Shown piece after piece: positions 54,301 to 64,000 of a DNA stretch of 64,000 bases. Position 1 is the stretch's first letter; every line of letters begins with the position of its first letter. The notes under the pieces were generated by a model. The model did not search any database and was not told the origin of the DNA. It was given only the letters and a program-made list of their open reading frames with translations. Both the position numbers and the translations under genes were made by a program. The DNA comes from Takakia lepidozioides (lineage: Eukaryota > Streptophyta > Takakiopsida > Takakiales > Takakiaceae): the NCBI GenBank assembly GCA_030704615.1, contig CM060732.1, forward strand, positions 10,478,001-10,542,000, written 5' to 3'.

Positions 54301-57087
54301 GCTGGCCCTGAAATTCGGGCGCCATAGTAGGCCCTATGCCGTTCAGGGACTTAGCCATTTTCGGCCTAAGTCCCTAGTGTGGCTGGCCCGGAACTGGAAA
54401 TTCGGCGCCGTTTTCCAGTTCTAGGCCCTATTGCCATCCAGGGACTTAGCCATTTTCGGCTAAGTCCCTAGACTGGCTGGCCCTGAAGAAATTCGGCGCC
54501 ATTTTCCAGTTCCAATTGCGTTCAGGGACTTAGCCATTTTCGGGCTAAGTCCCTAATTGGCCCTGAAGGGAAATTCGGCGCCATATTCAGTTTTAGCCCT
54601 AGTTCAGGACTTAGCCATTTTCGGGCTAAGTCCTAGACTGGGTGGCCCTGAAGTGAAATTCGGCGCCATATTCCAGTTGTAGGCCCTATTGCCGTTCAGG
54701 GACTTAGCCATTTTCGGACCTCATTGTGTTTTTCATGAATGCAGGTACTGTAAGTTCTCCCTTTTGGAGTAAGGTCATCTGTCTTTCGAGCCACCATTCT
54801 TCCTGGCATGGAGGAACCCTGGGGCTGACTCCATGTACACTGACGATATTGTGAAGGAGTGGCATCTGGAACATTTGCGTGATTGCCCTTGGTATGTGGA
54901 CCTTCCGCCCGGCTCGCTCGACCCATCCGAGTTTCAATTGAAGCTGGATGCTGAATTCCGACGAAAACCGGGCTCCGCTGCCTCCGTTGGGTGCAAAAGA
55001 GGCAAAAGCGCTTGCGAACTCCAAGAAAGCGGCAGAGCTTGCTCAGGCAGGAATTTAGGAGAAATTGCATGAGAAGAGTAAAGGTCAAAGGAAAAGGACA
55101 AGGAAACAGGTGACTGCAATAACACCCAAAAAGAAGAAAACCATCGGGCATCGGAGGAGGCGCAGGAGGGGACCCAAGAGAGTGACTCGACGCCGATTTT
55201 GTTCAAGTCCTGCGACTGCTATTGCTCCTACCCAGTCACCGGTCGTCGGGTTCCCAAGTCAGTTCGGAGTGGGACTGGCTCTGCCAAGAAGTTGGCATTT
55301 GAGGGCGAGCCTACACGCCGGTATTCGGCGGTGACGTTTACGCACAGGCCAAAGCTAGAACCTCCAACCATCATCCAATGCGTCAATGAGAGCTTCCTTG
55401 ACGCTCTCGCTGCCAGGGCGAAGAAGGTGGCACACAACAAGTCTTGCGGAGCAGAAGGGGAAAGCCAAGAAGAGGGCTGGCGGGTACAGAGCCTAAAGAC
55501 ACCCCTGGTTTTGAAGCCATGATGGAATTCTTCACGGCTGTGAGCACGAATTGCAAGAGCATCGGGGGGGGGGGGGGTTGAGGTGGAGAGAGCTTGCGAC
55601 ATGATTCTCCTCGACATTCCAGATGGGGAGCTGCTGGAGGGCCTGGATGGTGTGCCCACCTGGAACAGGTTTACTGAGGACTACTGGAAGCCGGGTTTGG
55701 GCTGGCGGGGATGCTTTTGGATGACGGTGGATGTGTGGTTGTCCTTGCCACGAGAGGGAAGACCACAGAGAATGCGGTGGCAAGGTGGACACCGAAAAGT
55801 GTCACCCCGGTCCTCCTCAGAAAATGGTTCTGCATCAGTATGCAGGGGTGCGAACAGAGGGCCAAAGTGTAAGTTATCAATCTATTGCATTCACTTCATA
55901 TTGTGGTGTATGTTAAGTAGACCCTGGAATTGATCCCCTCTTTGTTGGATGTGCAGACATTGGTGTTTGAGGCATATTGCTTTGTGAAGAGAGGGTCTAC
56001 GTTCAAATTCCGCAACGACGGTCGTCTTGTTGATGCCGCTGTGGACCCTGTAACCTACGATGTCCTCTACAACTATGTGCCCCACTCTAGTATGCCGAAG
56101 GGACACAAAGACAGGCAAACCGTGGCGGTACAGCCGGACCCGGAGCCCTGCTTTCATCCAAACCCTCATGGAGACGTGCTCGGATGTCCAAGGGCGGATT
56201 CTGGACCTCACATGCGGCACGGGTAAGCCTTCACGTGCTCAGTTTGTCCCCTGGCCCCATTGCAATTGCATGCCGCAAGCTATTAACCGCCCGCTTTGTT
56301 CCTCAGGTGCTTCAATGTGGGCAGGGACGTTGTCCGACAGGCATGTGTTCGCCTTCGAGCCAGATACTGCCCTCCACAACTCGGAACTTGCAGCGGCTGA
56401 ACGTCTGCCGAAAGAGGAAGAGGCATCCTCGGAGGATGAGGAAAAATCCGAGAAGGAGCAGGGGGAGGAAGTTGGGATCGAGGCCGAGAGCCCCCGGTTT
56501 ACGAGTGAGTGGTGGCATTGTAAGTTGCCTCCAGATTTTGTGAGGCACCTCCCTCCGCTCTCTTATTTCATTGAAAACCCTTTCTGGTTGTGCTGGTATT
56601 GACATTCTTGAAGTGGATTTGTTCTTACTGTAGGATGCCAAGTACTGCCGGAGGGACGTCTACACCGGAGTTTCATGGCAGGAGGAACGTGCCTTTTTTG
56701 CCAGGGGGATTTCATGCCTAGTCCAGGAAGGGAGTACATTCCTTCTACTTATGCTGCCCGGCTTGCTTCGGTGTCCATTAGGAGGTGTTCCGACGTAGTC
56801 GTGTACAGCAGATTTTAGACGAGGCAAGCCTCAAGAAAATGAAGATGAGGGAGGAGGCAGCAGCTATTAGAGCCCGTCGGGCTCGTAGATTTGTGTTGGA
56901 TTCTGCTGATGAAAGTGGGGAGAAGACGCAGAAGATTTCCCAGGAGGTGAGGTGGACAGTCCCCCAAGAGGACGGGATTTTTGAGAGGCATAGTGGAACT
57001 GATGCATCACAGAGCTCGGAGGATGAGGGGGATGAGGGGGATGAGGAAGAAGGTGGGGCAAGTTCCTCGGAGGGTGTAGGAGAGTAG
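51369..57087 (+). pseudogene. Element C second gene: ParB-like plus DNA methyltransferase-like protein, all blocks present
   Basis: Blocks in order: charged N-terminus 51369-51947 (KKKKKAKHMQSP, KARERAKERAKEQTRQ); 51991-52620 (EATHSNIGRVLGGMVYPAKL, PLCRLVSLQVVRPALPGDID, GSAAFYVSIENDHG); 52617-52793 (GKMFYVWDGNHRLLAWMG); 52893-53100; 53180-53480; 53490-53680; 53763-53980 (NLFFREIADARRS); 54745-55070 (PPFFLAWRNPG, DCPWYVDLPPGSLD); 55199-55860 (PPTIIQCVNESFLDALAARA, CDMILLDIPDGELLEGLDG, then GMLLDDGGCVVVLATRGK); 55955-56236 (TLVFEAYCFVKRGSTFKF, GRILDLTCGTG); 56309-56520 (GASMWAGTLSDRHVFAFEPD); 56634-57087 (acidic C-terminus). Small frame changes (near 52430, 53290, 55690) and a run of 14 G (55565) disrupt it. 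The block order suits a ParB-fused beta-class methyltransferase; activity is doubtful because DPPY is replaced by DIPD. Confidence 0.7.
54030..54725. repeat. Stem-loop tandem repeats inside an intron of the element C second gene
   Basis: Seven units begin with GGGACTTAGCC near 54158, 54265, 54345, 54441, 54525, 54606 and 54698. In most units GGGACTTAGCC and GGCTAAGTCCC flank ATTTTCG, giving an 11-bp stem with a short loop. AAATTCGGCGCCATTTTCC and AGACTGGCTGGCCCTGAA follow. The array separates exons that are adjacent in element B. Confidence 0.8.
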
Positions 57088-57214
57088 TGCCCATTCCGGC
57101 TATGACAGTTAGAACACACTTGTATAGACGTGGCTTGCCACAAAATTTGCAATAAAATGTTGCATTTCAAGTCCACTGGTGCCACATTCCAACTTCACAT
57201 GACCCTATTTCCGT

Positions 57215-57287
57215 GGACTCACAATGGTCTGCTCATGCTTTTTTTTTTTCCGCTCATGCTCATGCCGCTCATGAAATAGCAGCCCCC
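57215..57287 (-). repeat. Right terminal inverted repeat of element C
   Basis: GCTCATG words around a T-run, ending CGCTCATGAAATAGCAGCCCCC. It is the inverted partner of 44532-44560. Confidence 0.85.
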
Positions 57288-58183
57288 ACTGGGACCATGG
57301 AACCGACATTTTTTTATTTTTTTTGGCATAACCGGTAGATTGAGAACCGGCCAAAAAAAAAAGTCATGTTTTTAATGAGAACCTGTAACCGAGATGTTTT
57401 TCAAACCTATTGGTATACCCTGCCCCGGCAATCCTTTTTTTTCAAAGATTAGGTCATAACCGGGACCAGGAGAGGGCTCAAAACATGGTAACCGACCAAT
57501 ACTGGACCCGACCCGCTACTCTGGCTCGCGAGTAGCGGGTTTAGCAGGTTCTGGACCTAGCTGGCAGGTCCGGGTCCGAGTTTTTGGTGATGGCACGGGT
57601 CCGGATCCGGAATGGTGACCCGGACCCGGGTACCCGCCGGGTACCCGGGGTCAAAACCCGGACCTGCACAATACTGTCGTTGGTGTCGTCGATGATCATG
57701 AAGAAATTGAGTACGTTGATGCACTCACTTCTCTGCGGACCCGACAAAAACAAAACACAAAAAAACATTTAAAAAAATTAAAAATTGTATCCCCCCCCCC
57801 CCCCCCTTTGAGTGCATCAACGCACTCAATTTCTTCCTAATCAATTTCTTGATGATCATCGACAACATCTACCCAAATGCCGAAAATAAATAAAATAAAA
57901 AATAAATCTGATGATCGTCAACGACATCTACCCAAGATGTCAGGGGGAAAAAAGTATCCTAAGAAATAGGGAAACAAAGTCTCTGCAGAATGCATTTTTC
58001 TTCTGGATGTTATATATCTCCGCGGATATAGGTATGCACCCACGGTATTAGGCCCATCATCTTCCACAATTCCATCCGCGGCTGGGCTGGGTTGTGCGCC
58101 ACGTGGCGTCAGCCTACGTGGTTGTGAGCCCACGTGACGTGGGCTCACACGCTCACGCGGCCAGGCTCATGCGGAGGCATTCC
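57288..58183. other. Right arm of the outer insertion, with short hairpin
   Basis: No gene. 57300-57650 has AACCGG words and CCCGGGTACCC palindromes. 57675-57865 holds an inverted repeat (GAAGAAATTGAG...GTTGATGCACTCA against TGAGTGCATCAACGCACTCA...TCTTC) around a 16-17 base C-run at 57790. 58075-58170 repeats CACGTGGCGTCAGCC-like words. Confidence 0.55.
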
Positions 58184-59870
58184 CCTGGTTGCAGCAGGAG
58201 TCATTGAACCGGGGTTAAAGGGGAAGTTCGCTTGTTAGTTGCTAACCCTGATAGAATCAATGTGCATGTGAGGAAGGGTCAGGTTCTTGCTCGTCTCACT
58301 GCAGTGCCCATTTCTGACTGAACCTCCGTTTGGAGTGCTTTAAAGCTGCAAGACATTGGGTTAGTAGACTCACATGTGGATCAATTGCAGGCTTTTGTAG
58401 CCCACCAAGGCTCTGCTATCCATCCTGTTCTTACCTCTGATCAGGAGCTGCACTTTCAGCAGATACTCAAGGATATCAAACTTGGAGACCACCTCACTCC
58501 CGACCAAACCAGACTCTTCCATAATTTCATTCAAGGTAACCTTGATGTTTTCAGTAAAAGCCCGCATGACTTAGGCAAAACTGACATCCTCCAACATGAT
58601 ATTGTGACCGAGAGGAAGCCTATCAAACAATATGCTTATCGTGAGAGTGTTCGAGAGCGCCATGTGATACAAGAGGAGATCTCTCGTATGTTGGACGCAT
58701 GTGTGATCACTCCCGGCTCTATCTCCCTTTGGGCTAGTCCCATCGTTTTAGTTGGCAAAAAGGATGGCTCCACCCAGTTCCGTGTTGATTATCGTTGCTT
58801 AAATGCTATTACTAAACGGGATGTATATCCTTTGCCATGCATCAATGAAACATTGGATCAAATCAATGGCGCTACAATCTTTTCCTCCTTAGATCTTGCT
58901 GCTGGTTGTTGGCAGGTCCCACTCACCTCCACAGCCAAAGAGAAGACTGCCTTTACCTGTAGAATGGACATGTATCAGTTCAAAACTATGCCATTTGGTC
59001 TTTGTAACACCACTGCCACTTTTCAGAGGCTCATGGATGTTGTTTTAGGCGACCTGCGATGGGAATGTGCATTTGTCTATATCGATGATATTAATGTCTA
59101 CTCTACAAAATTTGAAGCTCACTTGTTGGATCTCCAAAGAGTGGTGTGCAGACTGAGAGCTGCAGGGCTTAAAGTCAAAGCCAAAAAATGCGATTTCTGC
59201 ATGGAACAACTGCATTTTTTGGGCCACTTGCTCTCTGCTATTGACATCAACCCCAACCCAAGCAAAATCCATGCAGTATGGGAGTATCCTATACCCAAAG
59301 ACAAGCAGTGTGTCAAAGCATTCTTGGGCCTTGGCTCTTACTATAGACGTTTTATCTTTCATTTTGCCAAGATTGTTGCTCCTTTAACCAGGCTACTCTC
59401 TAAAGATGTTTGCTTTTCGTGGGGTACTGCTGAGTCATCTGCTTTTGAAAAATTAAAGATTACTTTGACCTCAGCCCCTGTTCTTGCTTATCCAGATTTC
59501 ACAAAGCCCTTTCTTTTACAGACTGACGTCAGTGATCATGTAATCTCTGCTGTCCTCAGCCAGGTGCATGAAGGTCGTGAGCATGCTGTGGCATATGCGT
59601 CTCACAGGCTAGACAAGCACACGAAAAACTATTCCATCACAGATAAATAAGGGTTAGCAGTCATTTTTGGTGTTAAATATTTTCGCCAATACTTACGTGG
59701 CTGTCCTTTTGTCATTGAAACTGATCGCTTGCTGTTGAAAGCCCTGCTCACTCATAGGGAACTCACGGGAGATTGGCAAGGTAGGCCCTGATTTTACAGA
59801 CCTATGATTTCAAGATCACTTTAAAACACGACAAAGACAATGTCAACACCGATGCTCTCACACGTGGCGA
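58184..59870 (+). pseudogene. Ty3/gypsy reverse transcriptase and RNase H, right half of the interrupted element
   Basis: A 424-codon frame (58376-59650) gives the whole RT: SLWASPIVLVGKKDGSTQFR, VDYRCLNAITKRDVYPLPC, FSSLDLAAGCWQVP, MPFGLCNTTATFQRLMD, FVYIDDINVYS and FLGLGSYYRRFIFHFAKIVA. RNase H starts with FLLQTDVSDHVISAVLSQ and goes on past a TAA at 59648 to DNVNTDALTRGE (about 59860). No integrase follows. Upstream, VANPDRINVHVRKGQVLARL links to the protease half at 43356. Confidence 0.85.
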
Positions 59871-60844
59871 AACCAAAATCTCTGAACCATGCCTCCTTGG
59901 ATGATTTGCTCCCAGTTTCATCTAGTTCTTCTTCCTCCTCACATGCACATGTTGTTTATGATCCTTGTGCCTTGAGCCATTTGATGTATTTTCCTGCTAG
60001 GCCTGCTGATTTGCTGGCTACTTGGGATTTAATCCAGTTTGATGTTCATTAATTGATCCTTAGGTGCTAGAGGTGATTGGAAGTGTGGCAGCTTGCAATC
60101 AGGTCTGGCTCTGGCCCTTACCTTTGTCTTGTTCATTTTATCCAGCTTTGCCATGCCTTGTTATCCAGACCAAGGGACTGAGCTCTCTCTCTAAAGCCTG
60201 CTTGCAACCTTATAGGCAGCCAACTGAGTTGCCCCCCATCTCCACCAAGATTCCGGGGCCGGGGTTATATTCCCCTTTTCGTCCGGGAATTACCAATACA
60301 TGGGTTGTAGCTCTGTAGAAGAGAGTCTTGCTAGACATGACGGAAATCAATCACAACAGCTCATGCTAAATCAAACGTTCATCCAAGATACATGCACACT
60401 CAAGTTCCCGAATCCAACAAGTACGCAATACGTTCTTTGAGATTGAATCTGCCACCGCCTGAGGGCCCAAAGGCCAGGTTTAAATAGAAGTGCCAATCGG
60501 CTAATCACAAGTATAGGTGTCTGCACAGCCATTGGGTCAGATTATAGACTACAGGCATCACACATCAGTGGCATGTAGGATGACCCCGATCCTAAACTAG
60601 CTCTTATGAAAAGACAAGCTTAAATTAATCTATCCTAGCTGTACCAGCTCATCCTAGTTGCACCAACTTAGCGGTTCATTTGGGCTTCATCCGGTGCCCT
60701 TTCATCCAAGATCAAAAAGCAGGTGAGGAGGAACAGCCTCTGTCCCTTGTTTTATTTTAAAAAGATAAAAGATAAAAAGGTAAAGTCACATCTCTATGTT
60801 GAAGGCCCCAATCGCGCCCTCACAAAAACCTGGAGAGTTCAAAC
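59871..60844. other. Non-coding stretch after the gypsy fragment
   Basis: No gene. A short frame around 59880-60050 is Ser-rich with no homology. 60300-60700 is LTR-like in composition (GGTTTAAATAGAAGTG near 60477), but no second copy confirms an LTR. Confidence 0.4.
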
Positions 60845-61345
60845 CAGTGTTGGTCTGGTATATAGGTGAAGGACTGGTATAAAATACAGGTATTAGATAC
60901 CAGACCAGTCTGGTATCATCTGGGAGAATACTGGGTCATATACCAGACCAGGCTGGTATCAGTTTTTTCATACCAGCCTCAATACCAGTACTTCCCCGCC
61001 GTCTTCCTCATTTACTCTGGTATGTATACTATATTAATTTATGTGTATATATGCCTACATACTTATGTATATTTATTTCTTTATTTATATTGTATTTGTT
61101 TTCACTTGATACTTGCTAGTGATAAACTTGTAATTCAAGATGGCTTTGGAATGATACCAGAATTGATATCTCGTACCAGCTGATATTGTGGTCATGATAC
61201 TCATACTCATACCAGTATGTAGAGAATTATACATCCACCATTATATAGACCAGACTGGTATAATTTTTTTGTGATACGTCTGGTACCAGGACCAGTCTGG
61301 TATGTCCTAACACTGATACCAGAACAACACTTGATACCAGAACAA
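60845..61345. repeat. Array of CTGGTAT/ATACCAG motifs upstream of MAD1
   Basis: At least 18 copies of CTGGTAT, ATACCAG or close variants in both orientations, many paired into short hairpins such as ATACCAGACCAGTCTGGTAT (two-way symmetric apart from its centre). The array ends about 200 bp before the MAD1 start codon. Confidence 0.8.
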
Positions 61346-61542
61346 CACTGGTTCAAACAGCCCATCTCCTCGCGACATCTTCCTCACTTGCTCACCAAAT
61401 CTGTGCTCCTTATTAAGTTCGATGCAGTGGAAGGACAGCAAGCAAACTGCTATGAGCGGAAAAATCAGCTCTTTTTGTGGCCGTGTCGTTGCCTCGGATC
61501 ACTGGATCTTCACAGGGCGGCCACAACCAGGATATTGACATC

Positions 61543-63999
61543 ATGCTGCTGCGCACTCCGCCGGAGCGACGAAGGCGACCTCCAACAACGTCACCTCATG
61601 CCGATGATTCACCAGGTCCTTCACCGCCGCGGTGGGACAACCAGCCTTTCAATTCGCCTCTCTCTTCAGCCTTTACTTCTGTCGAGAGGCCCTCTCCCAC
61701 CAAGCGACCCAGGTTTCCTATAGAATACCCTGAAGACAATAATCCCCTTTCTCGCAGGGCACTGCAAGTTTACCATGATGCGTGGAGATTCGGCAGCCAA
61801 CAATTGGTTGCACACCAGCGGGCAGAGCTCGACAGCAACGTGGATTTTCCCGGCTACGCGGGTGAGTACGGTTTGCCGCTTTTGAATCCAGGGTCTGCGG
61901 CTGGAGACGGCGATGAAGATCAAGACCCTCTGGAGCATGACTCATTGCGCTGTACCTACAAATGCCGGAATATGGTACTGATTTATCTATTGATCAAGTT
62001 AAGTATCTGTGAAGGTTCGCCTGATTTAGCTCCTTGCATGGATGTCGCGGGGGTCAAGGTGTTTTTTTGCAGTGAAGTAGCCTGGAAGGTGTGTATAAAC
62101 TGTATCGTCGTCATCAACACTTGGACTCATCAACAGCTTCATTGATACATCTGTAATTCTCAAGGATGTAGGATTGAGTGTCCAGATGCTAGAAAATGTC
62201 TCAAATTTCGGGAAAATTTTGGTAAATGTCCTGCGATGGATGCAGCAAACCATGCTACTGTCATTGCAATGGAGGCTAAATCTCAAGTATGAGTTCTGCT
62301 GACCTGAAGTGCCATTTGGGCAGGTGAAGTCAGAGGTTTTGGAGGCCTTGGAAATCAGGGAGAAGCAGGTGATTGAGCTTCAGGCTACCATCAAGTCTCT
62401 TCAGGTTGGGTGGGCTTCTGCAGGTACAGATATCATTACCATATTGAATCAGGTGAGTACAATATACAATTGTAAGGTTGAGGGCGACTTTTCATCTGAA
62501 TGTGACATTTCACAATTATGTGGGCAGGTGGTATATATTACAAGGGAACTGTGAATGGCTGCCCTTTCCCTTGCCCCCTCTCCTGCTGATGTTATCATTG
62601 TGGGTGAGCAGAGGCTGAAAAGAAGAGATTAATGCAAGGGAAAGAGTGGTTGGAGCAAGCTGCGGTGGCTGCAAGTGGTCGGGAGGCGTCATTGCACGCA
62701 CAGCGGCTGCAGGACAGTGAGAAAGCTGATGAAATGCTCCGGTTGCAGCTAAAACGTTGCAGTGAACTCCAGGTCCTGGATCTGGCTTGGAGACACATGT
62801 GTGGTTGTATGTGTATATCACATATATGATATGTCGATTACATTGCTCTCACGCAAACTTTGGTGATATCACAATACAGGCTCGGCTACAAGAAGAGATT
62901 CAGCAGAAGACGGAGGCTCGGATTACTGCTAGGGCGGCAGAGGCTAAGGCAGAGGCTGCTGAAGAAGCCAGAGAGAAAAAAGAAAGAGATGCTGCAAGAG
63001 AGATTGAGCAGCTCAAGGTAGAGCTTGCCAGGTCACAAAGAGATAGTGGTTATACTCTTTCAAGAATCAAAGCTGAGGTAGAGCCTCTGCAACCAGAATC
63101 CTACTGTGACAAGTCATACTTCGAACCCAAATATGGCATCTGATATTGTCCTTTTCCAGCATTGGTCCAAGATACTTTTCAGAAGCACATTGAGGTCTAA
63201 TAGCTGCATTTCCGCCTTGCAGAATGCAGCTCTGATGGGACGGGCAAGGACTGCAGCAGAGGAGGTTGAGAGCTTGCAGTTGCAACTAGAAGAAGAACAG
63301 AGGCACTTAGCTAAGGTAGTTCAAATTTTGTGGTAGGACAAAGTAAAATGTCTTCATTGGATTTTTACTTGTTGACTTTCTGTTCCATGAAGTCAAAGCT
63401 GGTATTCTCTAGGTTTTACAAATGGTCATAGACTACAAAGTGTGATATTAACAGCACTAGGACCGTCTGAAAATTTGCGACCAATTTGAACCTTCCTTTT
63501 TTCTCTGTTGCAACATACAGGGGAAAGTTTAGCCTACATTTATTTTGCCTCTGTAATCTTACAAAGTGGAGCTCTGTGCTGGGGGTGTAGAGCTTGGAAG
63601 GAAAACAGGAGTTGGAACACAAGGTTGCTCATGGGATGGCACAGGTTTCCTCACGGGCAACTGGGCTGGTTGAGGCCGACTCCGTCATCAGACATCTCCA
63701 AGAGGAGCTTAGTCACTGCGTAGGAAGTTTTGACCACCTTTTTACATCAGGGATTGATTGTTGTTTTAGCTCTTAACAAGATAGGGAGAGAAGTGCGAGG
63801 GCCTCCGACTCAGTAAGTTCTTATTTGGGCACATAATATGTTCACAGTACTGCACTTGATGTTGTGTGGGGTTTTACTCTTATTAGACAGAAGGATGAAG
63901 GACAGAGAGAGATATAGTGTGTCCATGGGCCAAGGGACATGAGAATAGAAATCCAGAAACCTTTAAGAAAATTCCTAACATCAATCGATGAAAGAGATA
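61543..63999 (+). CDS. MAD1: MAD1 mitotic spindle checkpoint protein, 5' part (continues past the window)
   Basis: Exons with GT-AG borders: 61543-61974, 62324-62423, 62612-62772, 62880-63077, 63223-63315, 63591-63719 and possibly 63781-63812. The joined frame stays open across all firm exons. It begins MLLRTPPERRRRPPTTSP, matching the MxLRTPPxxR start of plant MAD1, then LRCTYKCRNM followed by VKSEVLEALEIREKQVIELQ and long heptad-rich coiled coils (EAEKKRLMQGKEWLEQAAVA; EEIQQKTEARITARAAEAKA; EQLKVELARSQRDSGYTLSR). MAD1 docks at nuclear pores and unattached kinetochores and presents MAD2 for the spindle assembly checkpoint. The MAD2-binding and C-terminal domains lie outside the window. The first exon is longer than usual for the family. 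This is the only convincing active host gene here. Confidence 0.85.
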
Positions 64000-64000
64000 A

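Larger units (their letters stand above)
44532..57287. mobile_element. Element C: full-length Mutator-like transposon of the second subfamily (12.8 kb)
   Basis: The left end GAGGTTTGCTATTTCATGAG and the right end (reverse complement GGGGGCTGCTATTTCATGAG) are inverted repeats. Flanks AACTGGTAC and ACTGGGACC give only an imperfect duplication (8 bases with one mismatch after a one-base shift). Content: left repeats, transposase (minus), palindrome array, ParB/methyltransferase-like gene (plus). The two genes diverge from the array as in A and B, but the whole unit is inverted relative to them. There is no third gene. Both genes carry frameshifts. Confidence 0.85.
43665..58183. mobile_element. 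Outer insertion containing element C, class unknown
   Basis: The flanks CCTGGTTGCAACAG (43651-43664) and CCTGGTTGCAGCAG (58184-58197) differ at one base of 14, and gypsy sequence runs on at both sides, so a block was inserted here. The ends are GC-rich with CACGTG and GCGTGAGCGTG words on both arms but no clean TIR. The arms outside element C (43665-44531 and 57288-58183) contain AACCGG-rich stretches typical of non-coding plant transposon DNA and no gene. Confidence 0.5.

Noticed and set aside
51369-57087. Bacterial contamination as the source of the ParB/methyltransferase-like gene
   Set aside because: The gene is split by introns, lies inside TIR-bounded elements, and has diverged copies in two subfamilies within the same plant contig.
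44523-57296. Perfect target duplication for element C
   Set aside because: AACTGGTAC and ACTGGGACC align only with a shift and a mismatch, so it is not claimed as certain.
43665-58183. Outer insertion as a second, larger MULE
   Set aside because: No matching TIR is visible and the flanking repeat is 14 bp, not 9; the class is left open.
59840-60318. Short frames after the gypsy RNase H as host exons
   Set aside because: Low-complexity Ser-rich or Pro-rich frames with no homology and no splice-consistent partners.

Overview
The window looks like repeat-dense nuclear DNA from a land plant, most probably a seedless one (fern or lycophyte, a moss being less likely). The grounds are PLS-type pentatricopeptide repeat (PPR) gene debris with long runs of near-identical repeats, split genes with GT-AG introns, several decayed Ty3/gypsy retrotransposons, and the 5' half of a plant MAD1 spindle-checkpoint gene at the right edge. 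No rRNA, tRNA or CRISPR array was seen. Species-level assignment is not supportable from the sequence alone.

Layout. 1-12300 is PPR gene debris, split at 1475-9064 by a complete DNA transposon (element A) with terminal inverted repeats (TIRs) and a perfect 9-bp target duplication. 12300-17180 is a decayed minus-strand Ty3/gypsy element. 17201-17838 is a gypsy integrase fragment joined to 17839-21560, part of a second transposon subfamily (element D). 21561-22925 is another gypsy 3' end. 22926-35453 is element B, a larger relative of A that lacks its left end; its right end cuts into a minus-strand gypsy element at 35454-41650. 41650-43664 and 58184-59870 are two halves of one plus-strand gypsy element. 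They are separated by an insertion (43665-58183) that itself contains element C (44532-57287). 59870-61542 is non-coding and carries an array of ACCAG/CTGGT motifs. MAD1 runs from 61543 past the window end.

The main discovery is the transposon family A-D. Its ends (GAGGTTTGCTATTTCATGAGC-like TIRs and a 9-bp duplication) and its transposase (DDE-like core plus a CxC...CxH SWIM zinc finger) place it among Mutator-like elements. The elements also carry a second large, multi-exon gene transcribed divergently from the transposase. Its product has a ParB/sulfiredoxin-like region (DGNHR) and, further on, segments laid out like a beta-class N4/N6 DNA methyltransferase: a DIPDG box where DPPY is expected, a GG-turn strand, and LDLTCGTG where motif I is expected. 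A and B carry a third small gene of unknown function.

Between the divergent genes lies a dense array of long perfect palindromes. The two subfamilies have different palindromes (half-sites GGATGAATTTCGGC and GGATGGAAATTCGGC) but share the core TTCGGCGCCGAA. Related GGCGCC motifs sit upstream of the third gene and near the element ends. I infer, without proof, that the core is recognised by an element-encoded protein. A is an internal-deletion derivative, B is left-truncated with disabled genes, C is full length but frameshifted, and D is a fragment with an intact transposase N-terminal half.
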